Assembly: GCF_025499465.1 (NCBI RefSeq)
Contig: NZ_JAIMCA010000004.1
Coordinates: 372,001-436,000, forward strand
Reading direction: 5' to 3'
DNA: 64,000 nucleotides
DNA from: Allobosea sp. BH3
GTDB lineage: Bacteria > Pseudomonadota > Alphaproteobacteria > Rhizobiales > Beijerinckiaceae
In this document: positions 1-9,346 of the stretch, in pieces
Numbering within the stretch: the stretch's first letter is position 1
How the letters are laid out: each line of letters opens with the position of its first letter
The notes under the pieces: generated by a model
What the model was told of the DNA's origin: nothing
Seen by the model: only the letters and a program-made list of their open reading frames with translations
Database searches by the model: none
Translations under genes and position numbers: made by a program

Positions 1-2
1 CC

Positions 3-479
3 TCCGGCTGGAAGGGCGAGGAAGGCACGGCGATCGCCTGCCTACCGGAGGACGCCGCCTATATCCGCCGGCTGGCAGAACTCTTCGCCGCCGCGGACGG
101 GCTGCAGATCGACACCCTCCTGCTCGACGGGCAGGTTCTCGCCATGGGTCTCTTCCTCGAAAGCGGTGATCGCCGGCATTTCATCAAGATCGCCTATGAC
201 GAGGCGCAAGCGCGCCACTCGCCCGGCCGCACCCTGACGATCGCGATGCTGCAGGCCGATCTCGCCAGCACGCCGCCGGCCATGCTCGACAGCGGCGCCG
301 GCGAAGGCGTCGACGCCGGCACCTATGTCTGGGCTGAGCGCCGCGCGATGGCCCATGCCATCATCCGCACCGGCCCAGGCCGCCTTGGCCTGCCCGAGGC
401 CGCCGCCTACGCCCGGATGTGGCTGCGCCGCCTGCGGGGCTTTGTCCAAGCCCGGGCCGCCCGACACGGAAAGAAGTGA
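3..479 (+). CDS. GNAT-like acetyltransferase, CelD/BcsL type (C-terminal part, 5' cut by window)
   Basis: The reading frame is open from the left window edge, so the N-terminus is missing; about 158 residues remain. The visible part resembles the C-terminal half of CelD/BcsL (Acetyltransf_6) proteins, which are linked to polysaccharide or cellulose production: an LLLDGQ strand, a 'HFIKIAYDE' segment typical of the acyl-CoA-binding half, then a helix and a basic C-terminus. It ends four bases before the mog start codon, so the two genes may be co-transcribed. The family call rests on overall pattern only and the acceptor is unknown. Confidence 0.6.
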   Translation, partial: SGWKGEEGTAIACLPEDAAYIRRLAELFAAADGLQIDTLLLDGQVLAMGLFLESGDRRHFIKIAYDEAQARHSPGRTLTIAMLQADLASTPPAMLDSGAGEGVDAGTYVWAERRAMAHAIIRTGPGRLGLPEAAAYARMWLRRLRGFVQARAARHGKK

Positions 480-483
480 GCCG

Positions 484-1017
484 ATGACTACGATCGCCCG
501 GATTGGAATCGTCACGGTCTCGGACCGCGCCTCAGCCGGCATCTATGCCGACGAGGGCGGCCCGGCGATCCACGACTACCTGACGAAGGCGCTGGCCTCA
601 CCCTGGGAGGCGCTCCCGCGCCTCATCCCCGACGACCGCAAGCAGATCGCCGGGACGCTGATCGAGCTGGCCGACCACGAGGGCTGCTGCCTGATCGTCA
701 CCACCGGAGGCACGGGTCCGGCCCCGCGAGACGTCACGCCGGAGGCGACCGAGGACGTGATCGAGAAGCCCATGCCCGGCTTCGGCGAACTGATGCGGCA
801 GGTCAGCCTCGCCAAGGTGCCGACCGCGATCCTCTCGCGCCAGACGGCAGGCATCCGGGGCCGCACATTGATCGTCAATCTGCCCGGGCGCCCGCGCGCC
901 ATCGCCGAATGCCTCGACGCGGTGATGCCGGCGATCCCCTACTGCATCGACCTGATCGAAGGACCGCGACTCGAAACCGACCCGGCGGTGATCGCGGCCT
1001 TCCGGCCTAAGAAGTGA
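484..1017 (+). CDS. mog: Molybdopterin adenylyltransferase (MogA/MoaB family)
   Basis: This 177-residue protein is a MoCF-domain enzyme that activates molybdopterin by adenylation before molybdenum insertion, in the cytoplasm. Visible hallmarks are an N-terminal 'IGIVTVSDRAS' strand-loop, the 'TTGGTG' nucleotide-binding loop followed by 'RDVTPEAT', and a C-terminal 'NLPGRPRA' segment. The length fits MogA. The ATG at 484 follows an AAGAAGTGAG stretch that can serve as ribosome site and sits just after the preceding stop. Molybdenum cofactor genes are common in nitrate respirers, but no molybdoenzyme gene lies in this window. MogA and MoaB cannot be cleanly separated by eye. Confidence 0.85.
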   Translation: MTTIARIGIVTVSDRASAGIYADEGGPAIHDYLTKALASPWEALPRLIPDDRKQIAGTLIELADHEGCCLIVTTGGTGPAPRDVTPEATEDVIEKPMPGFGELMRQVSLAKVPTAILSRQTAGIRGRTLIVNLPGRPRAIAECLDAVMPAIPYCIDLIEGPRLETDPAVIAAFRPKK

Positions 1018-1027
1018 GCCTGAGAGG

Positions 1028-1594
1028 CTACCCCGCCCCCAGCTCCCGCCCGATCGCCTGCACGAGCTGCGGCGAAAGCGGATCCGTCGCGGCCGGGAAG
1101 CCGCCGAGCAGCGCGCCGTCACGGCCGATCAGGTATTTGTGGAAATTCCAGCGCGGCGTTTCCGCCGGCCGCTCCGAAGCCGCCCAGCGATAGAAAGGGT
1201 GGGCCTGCGGCCCGCGCACCACCGCCTTCTCGACGAAGGCATAGGTCGCGCCATGGCTCTGCAGGGCAGCCTCCGCGATGGCCGCGCCATCGAGCGGCTC
1301 CTGCCCGCCGAAATCGTTGCTCGGCACCGCGACCAGCATCAGCCCGCGCTCCCTGTAGCGCTGCCAGAGCTGCTCCAGCGTCGCCATCTGCCCGGCATAG
1401 CCGCAACGCGTCGCAGTGTTGACGACGAGGATCGGCTTGCCGCGGTAATCGGCCAGAGACAATGACGCCGCGCCAGGTCGCTCGAAGCCGAAGGCGTGGG
1501 CGCCGGGGTCTGCCGCGTTCGCGGCGCGCAAGGCGAGGCCCGGCAGGGCGATGCCGGCCATGGCTGCGATGATGTTCCGGCGCGACGGCTTCAT
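1028..1594 (-). CDS. Glutathione peroxidase family protein with Tat-like signal
   Basis: The 188-residue product is a thiol peroxidase of the glutathione peroxidase family. The peroxidatic cysteine is C64 in 'NTATRCGY', with the usual partners Q98 ('FGGQEP') and W149-N150 ('WNFHKYL'). The ATG at 1594 was preferred over an upstream in-frame codon at 1627 because it places a 'SRRNIIA' twin-arginine motif and a hydrophobic stretch ending in 'ANA' at the N-terminus, predicting export to the periplasm. It is convergent with mog. Whether the reductant is glutathione or thioredoxin cannot be read from the sequence. Confidence 0.85.
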   Translation of the reverse strand: MKPSRRNIIAAMAGIALPGLALRAANAADPGAHAFGFERPGAASLSLADYRGKPILVVNTATRCGYAGQMATLEQLWQRYRERGLMLVAVPSNDFGGQEPLDGAAIAEAALQSHGATYAFVEKAVVRGPQAHPFYRWAASERPAETPRWNFHKYLIGRDGALLGGFPAATDPLSPQLVQAIGRELGAG

Positions 1595-1639
1595 GACTGC
1601 TGCCCCTGCTTGCGACCGGGCGATCATGCCGCAAAGCGA

Positions 1640-1670
1640 AGAGCCCCGCAGCCTTTCGGCGCGGGGCTCT
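1640..1670 (-). terminator. Hairpin terminator downstream of the che operon
   Basis: A perfect 10-bp inverted repeat (AGAGCCCCGC / GCGGGGCTCT, 11-nt loop) lies between the end of the last che gene and the start of the peroxidase gene. On the minus strand it is followed by a short T-containing stretch. It probably ends transcription of the che operon. Confidence 0.6.
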
Positions 1671-1707
1671 CTTTCACGAAGGCGAGACCGGATGTTGCCT
1701 CAATCCC

Positions 1708-2094
1708 TCAGCAGGCGAGAACCTTTTTCACGCGCACCTCGAGGTCGCGCAACTCGTAGGGCTTCACGACGTAGTGGTCGGCGCCGTTGCTGGTCGCCTC
1801 GTCCATCTTGTCGACCGAGCGCTCGGAGGTCGCCATGATGATCTTGATCTGGTTGAGTTCCGGCACGGAGCGGATGGCGCGCAGCAGGTCGATGCCGCTC
1901 ATGCCTTCCATGTTCCAGTCGAGCAGCAGCAGGTCGTAGCGCTTCTGCTGCATCTTCATCAGGGCCTCGCGGGCGTTCTCGGCCTCGTCGATGTCCTGGA
2001 ACTCGATCTGCTTCAGGAAGTAGGTCGCAAGCCCGCGCATGCTCTTCTGGTCGTCGACCACCAGGATGCGGTAATCGCTTCTAGCCCTTGACAT
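1708..2094 (-). CDS. cheY: Chemotaxis response regulator, CheY-like
   Basis: A single receiver domain of 128 residues with the acidic pair in 'LVVDDQKS', phosphoacceptor D59 in 'LLLLDWNM', the switch residue in 'IMATSE' and the conserved lysine in 'VVKPYE'. It should be phosphorylated by CheA and act on the flagellar motor or as a phosphate sink. The ATG at 2094 was chosen over the upstream in-frame one at 2157 because it is preceded by AAGGAGA and does not overlap cheB, whose stop is 10 bases upstream. Last gene of the che operon. Confidence 0.93.
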   Translation of the reverse strand: MSRARSDYRILVVDDQKSMRGLATYFLKQIEFQDIDEAENAREALMKMQQKRYDLLLLDWNMEGMSGIDLLRAIRSVPELNQIKIIMATSERSVDKMDEATSNGADHYVVKPYELRDLEVRVKKVLAC

Positions 2095-2104
2095 TCCATT
2101 CTCC

Positions 2105-3217
2105 TTAAGCGGTGCGCAGGCTAGGCCGCTCGCCCAGCAACTGACCAACCGCCGCACCGATCTGATTCAGCGGGACGACTCTCTCGGTGGCGCCGATCTC
2201 GAACGCCGCCTTCGGCATACCGTTTACAACGCAAGTCTCCCCACTTTGGATTAACGTTTCCGCCCCGGCTTTGCGCATGGCTAACAAACCGTCAGCGCCG
2301 TCGCGCCCCATGCCGGTGAGCAGGATTCCGACGGCATGCGGCCCGAAGCTGCGCGCCACGGAATGGAACATCACGTCGACGGAGGGCGAGTGCCCGCTAA
2401 CGAGCGGCCCCTCCTTCAGCACGCAGGTGAGCTCGCCGCGCCTGTCCTCGATCTCGAGATGGCGCGGGCCACCCGGGGCCACGACCGCCATGCCCGGCTT
2501 CAGCTTCATGCCGTCGGCCGCCTCGCGCACGTCGAGCCCGGTCGCCGTGGCGAGACGCTCCGAGAAGCGCGCCGTGTAGCCGGGCGGCATGTGCTGCACG
2601 ACTGAGATCGGGATCCTGAGCGGCGCGAGGTCACGCATCACGGTCTGCACGGCCGGCACGCCGCCGGTGGAGGCGCCGATGGCGATCAGCGAGGCCTTGC
2701 CGCCTTGCGCGAACTCCGCCCGCGCCGTCATGCGCGGTTGCGCGAGCTGCGCCATCTGGGCCATCTGCCGCGCGGCGGCGAGCATCTTGCGGCTGGCCGC
2801 GGCGCGCTGCAGCGCCGCGACGAGATGCTTCATGAAGCCTTCGAGTGTGTTGGTCGAACCATCGGGCTTCTCGATGAAGTCGATGGCACCGAGTTCCAGC
2901 GCTTGAATGGTGTTGTCCGCACCCGGCCCGCCGAAGGCCGAGACGATCAGCACCGGCAGCGGGTCCTGCTTCAGGACACGAGCGAGCAGCTTGAGCCCAT
3001 GCCGGCCCGGCAGCTCCAGGTCGAGCGTCAAGACATCGGGCCTCAGCTCCTGGATGGCGTCCCAGCCCTCCTCGGCGCTGCCGGCGATGCCGATCACCTC
3101 GAAGCCCGGGGCTCCGTTGATGATCTGCGTCATCAGCTTCTGCATGAGCACGGAATCGTCGACGACCAGCACCTTGACTGGCGCGGCACCGGAAAGATTG
3201 GAAGAAGCGAGGGTCAT
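2105..3217 (-). CDS. cheB: Chemotaxis methylesterase / glutamine deamidase CheB
   Basis: A 370-residue protein with an N-terminal receiver domain (phosphoacceptor D66 in 'VLTLDLELP') joined by a Met/Ala-rich linker (about 135-165) to a C-terminal methylesterase domain. The Ser-His-Asp triad is visible as S183 ('GASTGG'), H209 ('VVQHMPPGY') and D306 ('GMGRDGADG'). CheB removes methyl groups from receptor glutamates and so resets receptor sensitivity. Its start overlaps the cheD stop by 4 bases (ATGA), indicating translational coupling. Confidence 0.97.
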   Translation of the reverse strand: MTLASSNLSGAAPVKVLVVDDSVLMQKLMTQIINGAPGFEVIGIAGSAEEGWDAIQELRPDVLTLDLELPGRHGLKLLARVLKQDPLPVLIVSAFGGPGADNTIQALELGAIDFIEKPDGSTNTLEGFMKHLVAALQRAAASRKMLAAARQMAQMAQLAQPRMTARAEFAQGGKASLIAIGASTGGVPAVQTVMRDLAPLRIPISVVQHMPPGYTARFSERLATATGLDVREAADGMKLKPGMAVVAPGGPRHLEIEDRRGELTCVLKEGPLVSGHSPSVDVMFHSVARSFGPHAVGILLTGMGRDGADGLLAMRKAGAETLIQSGETCVVNGMPKAAFEIGATERVVPLNQIGAAVGQLLGERPSLRTA

Positions 3218-3810
3218 GAGAAGATCTCCACCTCACCTGCGACAGGCTGGGTCTTGAGACGGTTGAGATAAGCGATTTCCTGCTCCTGGTCGCTGTCCCG
3301 CGCTGTGGGCTGCACATGCTGGACCCAGGCCCGCCCCGTCGAGGGCTGGTAGTGGATACGTCGCGAACGGTTGCCGCCGACATCCTTCGAGACGACGGGA
3401 ATGCCCTCGCGGTTCAGGAACTCGGTGACGAAGGCGACATTGTTGTCGCCGATGGCGAGCATGGTCGCACCGGAGAGCACGCGCGCCCCGCCGAAGACCT
3501 TCGCCTCGAAGTGATTGCGCTTGGCGCCGCGCTTCAGCAGGTCGTTGATCAGGACCTCCATCGCCGTGTCGCCATAGCGCTCACCGGCCCCGGCATCGTG
3601 GTTGCCGTTGCTGCGCGGCAGCAGGAAATGGTTGAGGCCGCCGATGCCGAGCTGCGGATCGCGCATGCAGACCGAAACGCAGGAACCCAGCACCGTGGCG
3701 ACGATCTCGTCCTTGGCCGCAGTGATCTCGTGCTCGCCGGGCGCTACGGTGATGATGGTCGCTTCGAAACGCGGGTCGAAATAGCGGCGAGAGGCTCTCG
3801 AAGGGCTCAT
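3214..3810 (-). CDS. cheD: Chemoreceptor glutamine deamidase CheD
   Basis: The 198-residue protein carries the CheD catalytic signature: C44 in 'VLGSCVSVC' and H61 in 'GGLNHFLLP', followed by 'KVFGGARVL' and 'VGGNRSRRIHY'. CheD deamidates specific receptor glutamines to glutamates and thus helps set receptor methylation sites. It overlaps cheB downstream and cheR upstream by 4 bases each, so the cheR-cheD-cheB block is translationally coupled. Confidence 0.96.
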   Translation of the reverse strand: MSPSRASRRYFDPRFEATIITVAPGEHEITAAKDEIVATVLGSCVSVCMRDPQLGIGGLNHFLLPRSNGNHDAGAGERYGDTAMEVLINDLLKRGAKRNHFEAKVFGGARVLSGATMLAIGDNNVAFVTEFLNREGIPVVSKDVGGNRSRRIHYQPSTGRAWVQHVQPTARDSDQEQEIAYLNRLKTQPVAGEVEIFS

Positions 3811-4685
3811 GCAGTCCTCTCGTAGATGGTGCGGCCGATCAGGCGCAGATTCTTGTGTGGCGACGGCAGCGATTCCGAGTGGCCGAGATAGAGGAAGCCA
3901 CCTGGCGACAGCAGGTCGACAAACCGGTCGAGAATGGAGGCCTTGGTCTGCGTATCGAAATAGATGAAGACGTTGCGGCAGAAGATGATGTCGAACGGGC
4001 CGCTCATCGGCCAGCGCTCGATCAGGTTGAGGCGCTTGAAGGCGATCATCCGGCGCTGTTCTTCCGCGATCCGGACCTCGCTGCGGCTCGCCCCGGCCTC
4101 GAACTTGAACATCCCCCGCACATCGGCCGGCAGGCGCTCGAACTGCTCGGCCGGGTAGATGCCGGCCTCGGCCTTGATCAGGATATCCGTGTCGATGTCG
4201 GTCGCCAGGATGCGGAAGTCCAGGTCGCTGCGCGGACCCAGAACGTCCCGGCAGGTCGCCGCGATCGAATAGGGTTCCTCGCCCGAGGAGCAGGCCGAGG
4301 ACCAGATGCGAATGCGCCCGCGCCGGCCGGACCGTTCCTGAATCAGCCGCGGCATCACCTCCCGGGCGAGATGGTCGAAATGGTGCCGCTCGCGGAAGAA
4401 GGCGGTGTGATTGGTCGTCACCGCATTGATCAGCTCCGTCATTTCGCTGGCGGCCTGCGGCGTCTTCAGGAACGCGCAGTATTCCGAGACGGAGTTGAGC
4501 CCCAGCACCTTGACGCGCCGGGCCAACCGGCCGCGCGTCATCGCCTCCTTGTGCTCGCGGATGACGATGCCGGCCTGATCGTAGACCAGCTTGGCGATGA
4601 AGTTCATGTCCTCCCGCGTCAGCATGATGTCCGCGGAAGGCTGCTGGAAGGACGGGAACGGCTGGGTAGCGGTCGATACGGACAT
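3807..4685 (-). CDS. cheR: Chemotaxis protein methyltransferase CheR
   Basis: A 292-residue SAM-dependent methyltransferase that methylates receptor glutamates. The N-terminal all-helical domain (about 20-100) is followed by a Rossmann domain with 'RIWSSACSSGEEPYS' (SAM binding), 'ILATDIDTDIL', 'FDIIFCRNVFIYF' and the C-terminal 'LYLGHSESL'. It sits three bases downstream of the receptor gene stop, within the che operon. Confidence 0.97.
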   Translation of the reverse strand: MSVSTATQPFPSFQQPSADIMLTREDMNFIAKLVYDQAGIVIREHKEAMTRGRLARRVKVLGLNSVSEYCAFLKTPQAASEMTELINAVTTNHTAFFRERHHFDHLAREVMPRLIQERSGRRGRIRIWSSACSSGEEPYSIAATCRDVLGPRSDLDFRILATDIDTDILIKAEAGIYPAEQFERLPADVRGMFKFEAGASRSEVRIAEEQRRMIAFKRLNLIERWPMSGPFDIIFCRNVFIYFDTQTKASILDRFVDLLSPGGFLYLGHSESLPSPHKNLRLIGRTIYERTA

Positions 4686-4688
4686 GGA

Positions 4689-6410
4689 TCAGGCTCCCAT
4701 CCGGCCGCCAGCGACACGGCGCTGCAACGGCTGGAACGACATGCGCGGCTCAGGCTGGACAGGGGCGGGCGCCGCCCGACGCGGACTCGGTCGCTCGCTC
4801 CACCCGGCCGCCGCAGCAGGCCGGAAAGCCTCGACGATCTCGTGCATCGCGGCGATCTGGCCGGCGAGCTCGCCCGCGACCTGTGCACCCCGTTCGGCCA
4901 GCTCGGCATTCTGCCGGATACCCGCATCAACCTGTGTCACGCTTTTGCTCATCTCCCCGATGCCGCGGGCCTGCTCGGCCGAGACGGCTGAAATTTCTGC
5001 TACGGTCGCCGAAACCTTGCCCACCGACGCCAGGATCCGCTCCAGCGTCTCGCCGGTCTGCCGGACGAGGCCCGCGCCTTCCGCCACCTGGCTGTTGGAG
5101 GAGGCGATCAGGCCCTTGATGTCCCTGGCGGCCTGCGCCGAGCGCTGCGCCAGCGCCCGCACCTCGGAGGCCACCACCGCAAAGCCCTTGCCGGCATCGC
5201 CCGCGCGAGCCGCCTCGACGGCAGCGTTCAGCGCCAGCAGATTGGTCTGGAAGGCGATCTCGTCGATGACGCCGATGATCTCGGAGATCCGCTGAGAGGA
5301 GGTTTCGATCCGCTCGATGGCGCCGACAGCACGGGCGACGACGCCCTGCCCTTCCTGCGCCACGTTCATCGTCTCGCCGGCGAGCTCGCTCGCCTCGCGG
5401 GAACGGTCGGTGCTGTCCTGCACCGAAGCGGCGATCTTCTCGGCGACGCCGGAGGCGGCGCCGAGATCGGCCGCGGCCCGGTCCGTGCGTGCGGAGAGGT
5501 CCTGTGTCACGCCGCTGACGCCGACCGCGGCGTCGGAAGCCCGCCCCGCCGCGTCGCGCAGCGCCTCGACGGTCTCGCCGAGCTGGTTGAGCGCGCCGTT
5601 GAAATCCTGCTGGAGCGCGGCGAGCCGGCCCTCGTAACTGCCGGCCATTCGCCGGGTCAGGTCGCCCTGGGCGAGCCCTTCCACGACGCTTGCGACGTCG
5701 GCGACGGCGGCGTCGAGCAGCGCGTTGATCCGGTTCGTTTCAGCGCTCTTCTCCGCCGCGGAGAGTTCGTCCGTCAGCTCCCGCCACTCGACGGCGGTGC
5801 CAATACGCACACCGTCGGCAGCGGTGATCGGCGTCAGGGTCAGGCAGACCGTCCGGCGGCCGAGCGTCAGCTGCACAGGCCCACTGCCGGCGGGATGGAA
5901 CTGCACGCGCTCCATAACCCGGCCCAGCATGTCCTTGGCCGAGCAGCCCGGGAATGCGGCGCGGAAGTCTTCCTGCGCCTCGGCAAAGAACCGCAGCAGC
6001 CCCTTGCTGACATAGACGGCCTGGCCGGCCGGGTCGCAGATCATGACATTGGCGCGGCCATGGTCGAGCGCGGCCCGCAGCCGCACCGCCTCCTGGCCCT
6101 GCTCCTGAAGCGCGGCGATCGCACGCGCGAGTTCGGCGCCCTCTCCCGAAGCCGGCATCGCCGCCGGATCGAAGGCGCCGCCTGCCACGAGACTTGTCGC
6201 CGCCTTGGAAACCCGCCCGAGCGGGCGTGTCGCAGCCCAGGCCGAGAGCCCGCCAAGCAGCGCGACGGCCGATACGGCGAGGACGCCCATCAGGGGCGCG
6301 CCTGCTGCGGCGGCATAGTGAACGAAGCCGCCTGCCAACACCGCCGAACCGGCGGCCGTCAGCGGCTGGCTGACGGAGAGATGCGAAAGGGGGCCGAGCG
6401 CGGTGCCCAT
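4689..6410 (-). CDS. Methyl-accepting chemotaxis protein with PAS-like and HAMP regions
   Basis: The 573-residue receptor starts with two hydrophobic segments (about residues 15-60) with almost no periplasmic loop, so it is probably a membrane-anchored cytoplasmic sensor. A PAS-like region (about 110-210, '[15 protein letters not shown]') and HAMP-type linker precede the signalling coiled coil, whose tip reads '[20 protein letters not shown]'. The C-terminus lacks an obvious CheR/CheB docking pentapeptide; it ends in a Pro/Arg-rich tail. Placement between cheW and cheR makes it the cognate receptor of the operon. The ligand is unknown; redox or energy sensing is plausible for a PAS receptor but not shown. 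Confidence 0.9.
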   Translation of the reverse strand: MGTALGPLSHLSVSQPLTAAGSAVLAGGFVHYAAAAGAPLMGVLAVSAVALLGGLSAWAATRPLGRVSKAATSLVAGGAFDPAAMPASGEGAELARAIAALQEQGQEAVRLRAALDHGRANVMICDPAGQAVYVSKGLLRFFAEAQEDFRAAFPGCSAKDMLGRVMERVQFHPAGSGPVQLTLGRRTVCLTLTPITAADGVRIGTAVEWRELTDELSAAEKSAETNRINALLDAAVADVASVVEGLAQGDLTRRMAGSYEGRLAALQQDFNGALNQLGETVEALRDAAGRASDAAVGVSGVTQDLSARTDRAAADLGAASGVAEKIAASVQDSTDRSREASELAGETMNVAQEGQGVVARAVGAIERIETSSQRISEIIGVIDEIAFQTNLLALNAAVEAARAGDAGKGFAVVASEVRALAQRSAQAARDIKGLIASSNSQVAEGAGLVRQTGETLERILASVGKVSATVAEISAVSAEQARGIGEMSKSVTQVDAGIRQNAELAERGAQVAGELAGQIAAMHEIVEAFRPAAAAGWSERPSPRRAAPAPVQPEPRMSFQPLQRRVAGGRMGA

Positions 6411-6475
6411 GAAGTGTGATCGTTTCTTGGTCAGGCCCGTATCTGAACGCTACGCTCGGGCAAGTCTCTCTGAAA

Positions 6476-6982
6476 TCAGGCGGCGCGTGCGGTCTTCAGG
6501 CCGGCGTCGCCGCCGCCGTCACGAACCACAGCCGCCAGGTCGAGCAGCGCCACGATGTCGCTGTCGAGCAGGACGAGGCCCTCGATCAGGCCGTTCTCGT
6601 CGCGCTCCAGATCCGGCACCGGACGAACGGCCGAAACCGGAACGTCGACGATGTCCGAAACCGAATCGACCAGCAGGCCGGCGGTCTTGTCTTCGACATC
6701 GACGACGACGATGACGTGGGTGGCGGTGGCGTCGGTCTGGCCCAGCCCGATCGCGGTGCGCAGATCGTAGACGGCCAGGATGACGCCGCGCAGGTTGAGC
6801 ACGCCGCGGACATGCGGAGCCGCATGCGGCAGCGGGGTCGTCGCCTGCCAGCCCTTGATCTCGCGGACCATGCCGACATCGATGCCGAAGGTGCGGTCGC
6901 CGACCTTGAAGGTGACGATCCGGCGCGCGGCGGATTCCGGCTGCGCGGAGGAGAAGTGCTTTTCGCCGAGTTCGAGGCTCAT
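6476..6982 (-). CDS. cheW: Chemotaxis coupling protein CheW
   Basis: A 168-residue CheW-domain protein ('VTFKVGDRTFGIDVGMVREI', 'VRGVLNLRGVILAVYDLR', 'AGLLVDSVSDIVDV') that bridges receptors and CheA. It starts two bases after the cheA stop. It is longer than minimal CheW proteins through a C-terminal tail ending 'GLKTARAA'. The 65-base gap to the receptor gene downstream may hold a processing or internal start site, but none is obvious. Confidence 0.95.
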   Translation of the reverse strand: MSLELGEKHFSSAQPESAARRIVTFKVGDRTFGIDVGMVREIKGWQATTPLPHAAPHVRGVLNLRGVILAVYDLRTAIGLGQTDATATHVIVVVDVEDKTAGLLVDSVSDIVDVPVSAVRPVPDLERDENGLIEGLVLLDSDIVALLDLAAVVRDGGGDAGLKTARAA

Positions 6983-6984
6983 GG

Positions 6985-9336
6985 TTATCCCGCCAGCTTG
7001 AGGTCAGAGAGTGTGTTCTTGATGTCGGCGCTATGAGCCCGGCCGCCGGAGGCGGCCAGCCGCAGCATCGAATCGATGTCCAGGATCAGGGCGACGAGGC
7101 CGTCGCCGAGGATCGTCGCCGCAGAGGCTCCGTTGACGGCGCCGTAATTGGCTTCGAGGCTCTTCACGACGACCTGCTGCTGGCCGAGGATCTCGTCCAC
7201 CGCGATGCCGACATTGTTGCCACGCTCGGTCTCGGCAATGATCACGATGTTCTCGTTGGTCTGGCCGCTCGAGCCCATCACGTCGCCGAGCCGGTAGAGC
7301 GGCGTCACCTCGCCGCGCCAGCGCAACACTTCCTGCCCGAAGGGCAGGCGCTCGATCGGGGTCGAGGACAGGTGCTGCGTCTCGATCACCGAGGCGATCG
7401 GGATGACATAGCGATCGTCGCCGCAGCGGATCACCATGCCTTCGAGCACGGCGAGCGTCAGCGGCAGCGCCAAGGTGAACTTGCAGCCGCGGCCAGGCTC
7501 GGAGTCGACGCTGATGCGCCCACCCAAGGATTCGACGTTGCGGCGCACGACGTCCATGCCGACGCCGCGGCCCGACACGTCGCTGATGACCTCGGCCGTC
7601 GACAGGCCTGCCGCGAAGATGAGTTGGTCGATCTCCTCCGGCGCGAGCTTTTCGTCGGCACCGACAAGGCCCCGCGAGCGGGCCTTGGCAAGCAGCCGGT
7701 CGCGGCCTATGCCGCGCCCGTCATCGGTGACAGAGATCACGATGCGGCCGGCACGATGCTCGGCGACCAGTTTGATCGTGCCCTCGCGCGGCTTGCCGGC
7801 CTCGACGCGCTCGTCCGGCGTCTCCAGCCCGTGATCCATCGAGTTGCGGATCATGTGCGTGAGCGGATCAGCCAACTCCTCGATGATCGTCTTGTCGACC
7901 TCGGTGTTCTCGCCTTCGAGAACCAGGCGCACTTCCTTGCCGAGCGTCTGGGCGAGCTCGCGCACCAGGCGCGGCATGCGCTGGAACACCGCCTTCACCG
8001 GCTGCGCGCGCACGGCCATGACGTGGTCCTGCAATTCGCGCGTCTGCCGCGACAGGGTCGCGATGCCCTCGGCCGTCTTCGCATAAACGTCGTAGGGCAG
8101 CGAGCGGACGCCTTCGACCAGCATGGACTGGGTGATGACGATCTCGCCCACCAGGTTCATCAGCTTGTCGATGCGGTCGAGATCGACACGCACGCTGACC
8201 GCCTGGCGCTGACGGCCAGCGGCTTCGTTGGCGGGAGCGGCACGCATGGCGGCGCGCTGGGCGGCGGGTTCCGCCGCCGTGGGGGCCGCAACGGCAGCCA
8301 CCGGCTGGATGTCGGGCTGCGGCGCGGGCTCGGAGGCCGGGCCGAGTTTGGCGAGGATCGCCGAGAGATCGGCGGCGACGGCGCTGGGGACCTCGGCCGT
8401 AGCCTCGGCTTCGGCCGGGGCCGGCTCGGAAACCTCGGCCTGCTCGGCGATTTCGATCTCGTACTCCTCGCTCGCGAGGGTGAAATCGAAACGGCTGTGC
8501 AGGTCCTCGATCGACAGCTCGGTGCGCAGCACCACGTCGAAGCGCATGAAGCAGTCGGAAACGTCGAGGGTTTCCAGCGGCGGGACGTGGCTCAGGTCGC
8601 AGCGGATCGAGACGACGTCGTCCGCCGGCAGCGAGCCGAACACGACACGCGGCTCGATGACACGGCGGAACAGGTCGCTCTCCGGCGCGATGCGCAGGCG
8701 GACGTCACGGCCGGGCTTGCCGGAAGCGGCGGCCGGCGCGGCCGGCTCATCGTCCCAGCCATCGTTGGAGGAGGCAGCGGCACCCGTCTTGGCCTCGACC
8801 ATGGCGAGCAGACCGCCGAGAGCTGCGATGCCGGGAGGTGCGTCGTCGCCCTTCGCGGCGGCCGGAGCCGATGCCGGGGCAGCCGGAGCAGGAGCAGCCG
8901 GCGCCGCGGCAGGAGCCTTGGCAGCGGGAGCAGGCGCCGCGGCGGCGGCGTCCTGCGGGCTCTTGCCGACCTGGGCCAGCGCTTCCAGCAGATCGGGCCG
9001 CTCGGTCGCGGGCTCGTCATTGCGCGCGGCCGAGACCAGATCGGCGACCGCATCCGCGCAGCGCAGGAAGAGGGTGAACGGCGCATCTTCGATCGCGACG
9101 CGGCCGGAACGCAGGTGATCCAGCGCCGCTTCGAAGACATGGGCGAAGCCGACGAGCTCCGTACAGCCGAAGGCCCCCGCACCACCCTTGATCGAGTGGA
9201 TGGCGCGGAAGGCTGCATTGACGTCTTCGGAATCGCTCGACCCCTCGTCGAGCGCTTGGAGCGTCTGCTCCAGCGCGCCGAGGAGTTCCTCGCATTCCTG
9301 GAAGAAGGTCTGCTTGAGTTCTGCCAACGGATCCAT
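6985..9336 (-). CDS. cheA: Chemotaxis histidine kinase CheA
   Basis: A 783-residue kinase in the standard domain order: Hpt domain with phosphorylated H47 ('AIHSIKGGAGAFG'), a long Ala/Pro-rich linker (about 135-205), P2-type region, dimerisation helices, HATPase ('IRNSMDHGLETPDER', 'VTDDGRGIGRDRL', 'GRGVGMDVV') and a C-terminal CheW-like domain. The ATG at 9336 was preferred over an in-frame codon at 9426 because it gives the usual 'MDPLAELKQTFFQEC' N-terminus and avoids overlapping the upstream cheY. It phosphorylates the CheY and CheB proteins encoded in the same operon. Confidence 0.97.
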   Translation of the reverse strand: MDPLAELKQTFFQECEELLGALEQTLQALDEGSSDSEDVNAAFRAIHSIKGGAGAFGCTELVGFAHVFEAALDHLRSGRVAIEDAPFTLFLRCADAVADLVSAARNDEPATERPDLLEALAQVGKSPQDAAAAAPAPAAKAPAAAPAAPAPAAPASAPAAAKGDDAPPGIAALGGLLAMVEAKTGAAASSNDGWDDEPAAPAAASGKPGRDVRLRIAPESDLFRRVIEPRVVFGSLPADDVVSIRCDLSHVPPLETLDVSDCFMRFDVVLRTELSIEDLHSRFDFTLASEEYEIEIAEQAEVSEPAPAEAEATAEVPSAVAADLSAILAKLGPASEPAPQPDIQPVAAVAAPTAAEPAAQRAAMRAAPANEAAGRQRQAVSVRVDLDRIDKLMNLVGEIVITQSMLVEGVRSLPYDVYAKTAEGIATLSRQTRELQDHVMAVRAQPVKAVFQRMPRLVRELAQTLGKEVRLVLEGENTEVDKTIIEELADPLTHMIRNSMDHGLETPDERVEAGKPREGTIKLVAEHRAGRIVISVTDDGRGIGRDRLLAKARSRGLVGADEKLAPEEIDQLIFAAGLSTAEVISDVSGRGVGMDVVRRNVESLGGRISVDSEPGRGCKFTLALPLTLAVLEGMVIRCGDDRYVIPIASVIETQHLSSTPIERLPFGQEVLRWRGEVTPLYRLGDVMGSSGQTNENIVIIAETERGNNVGIAVDEILGQQQVVVKSLEANYGAVNGASAATILGDGLVALILDIDSMLRLAASGGRAHSADIKNTLSDLKLAG

Positions 9337-9346
9337 CAGCCGGCCT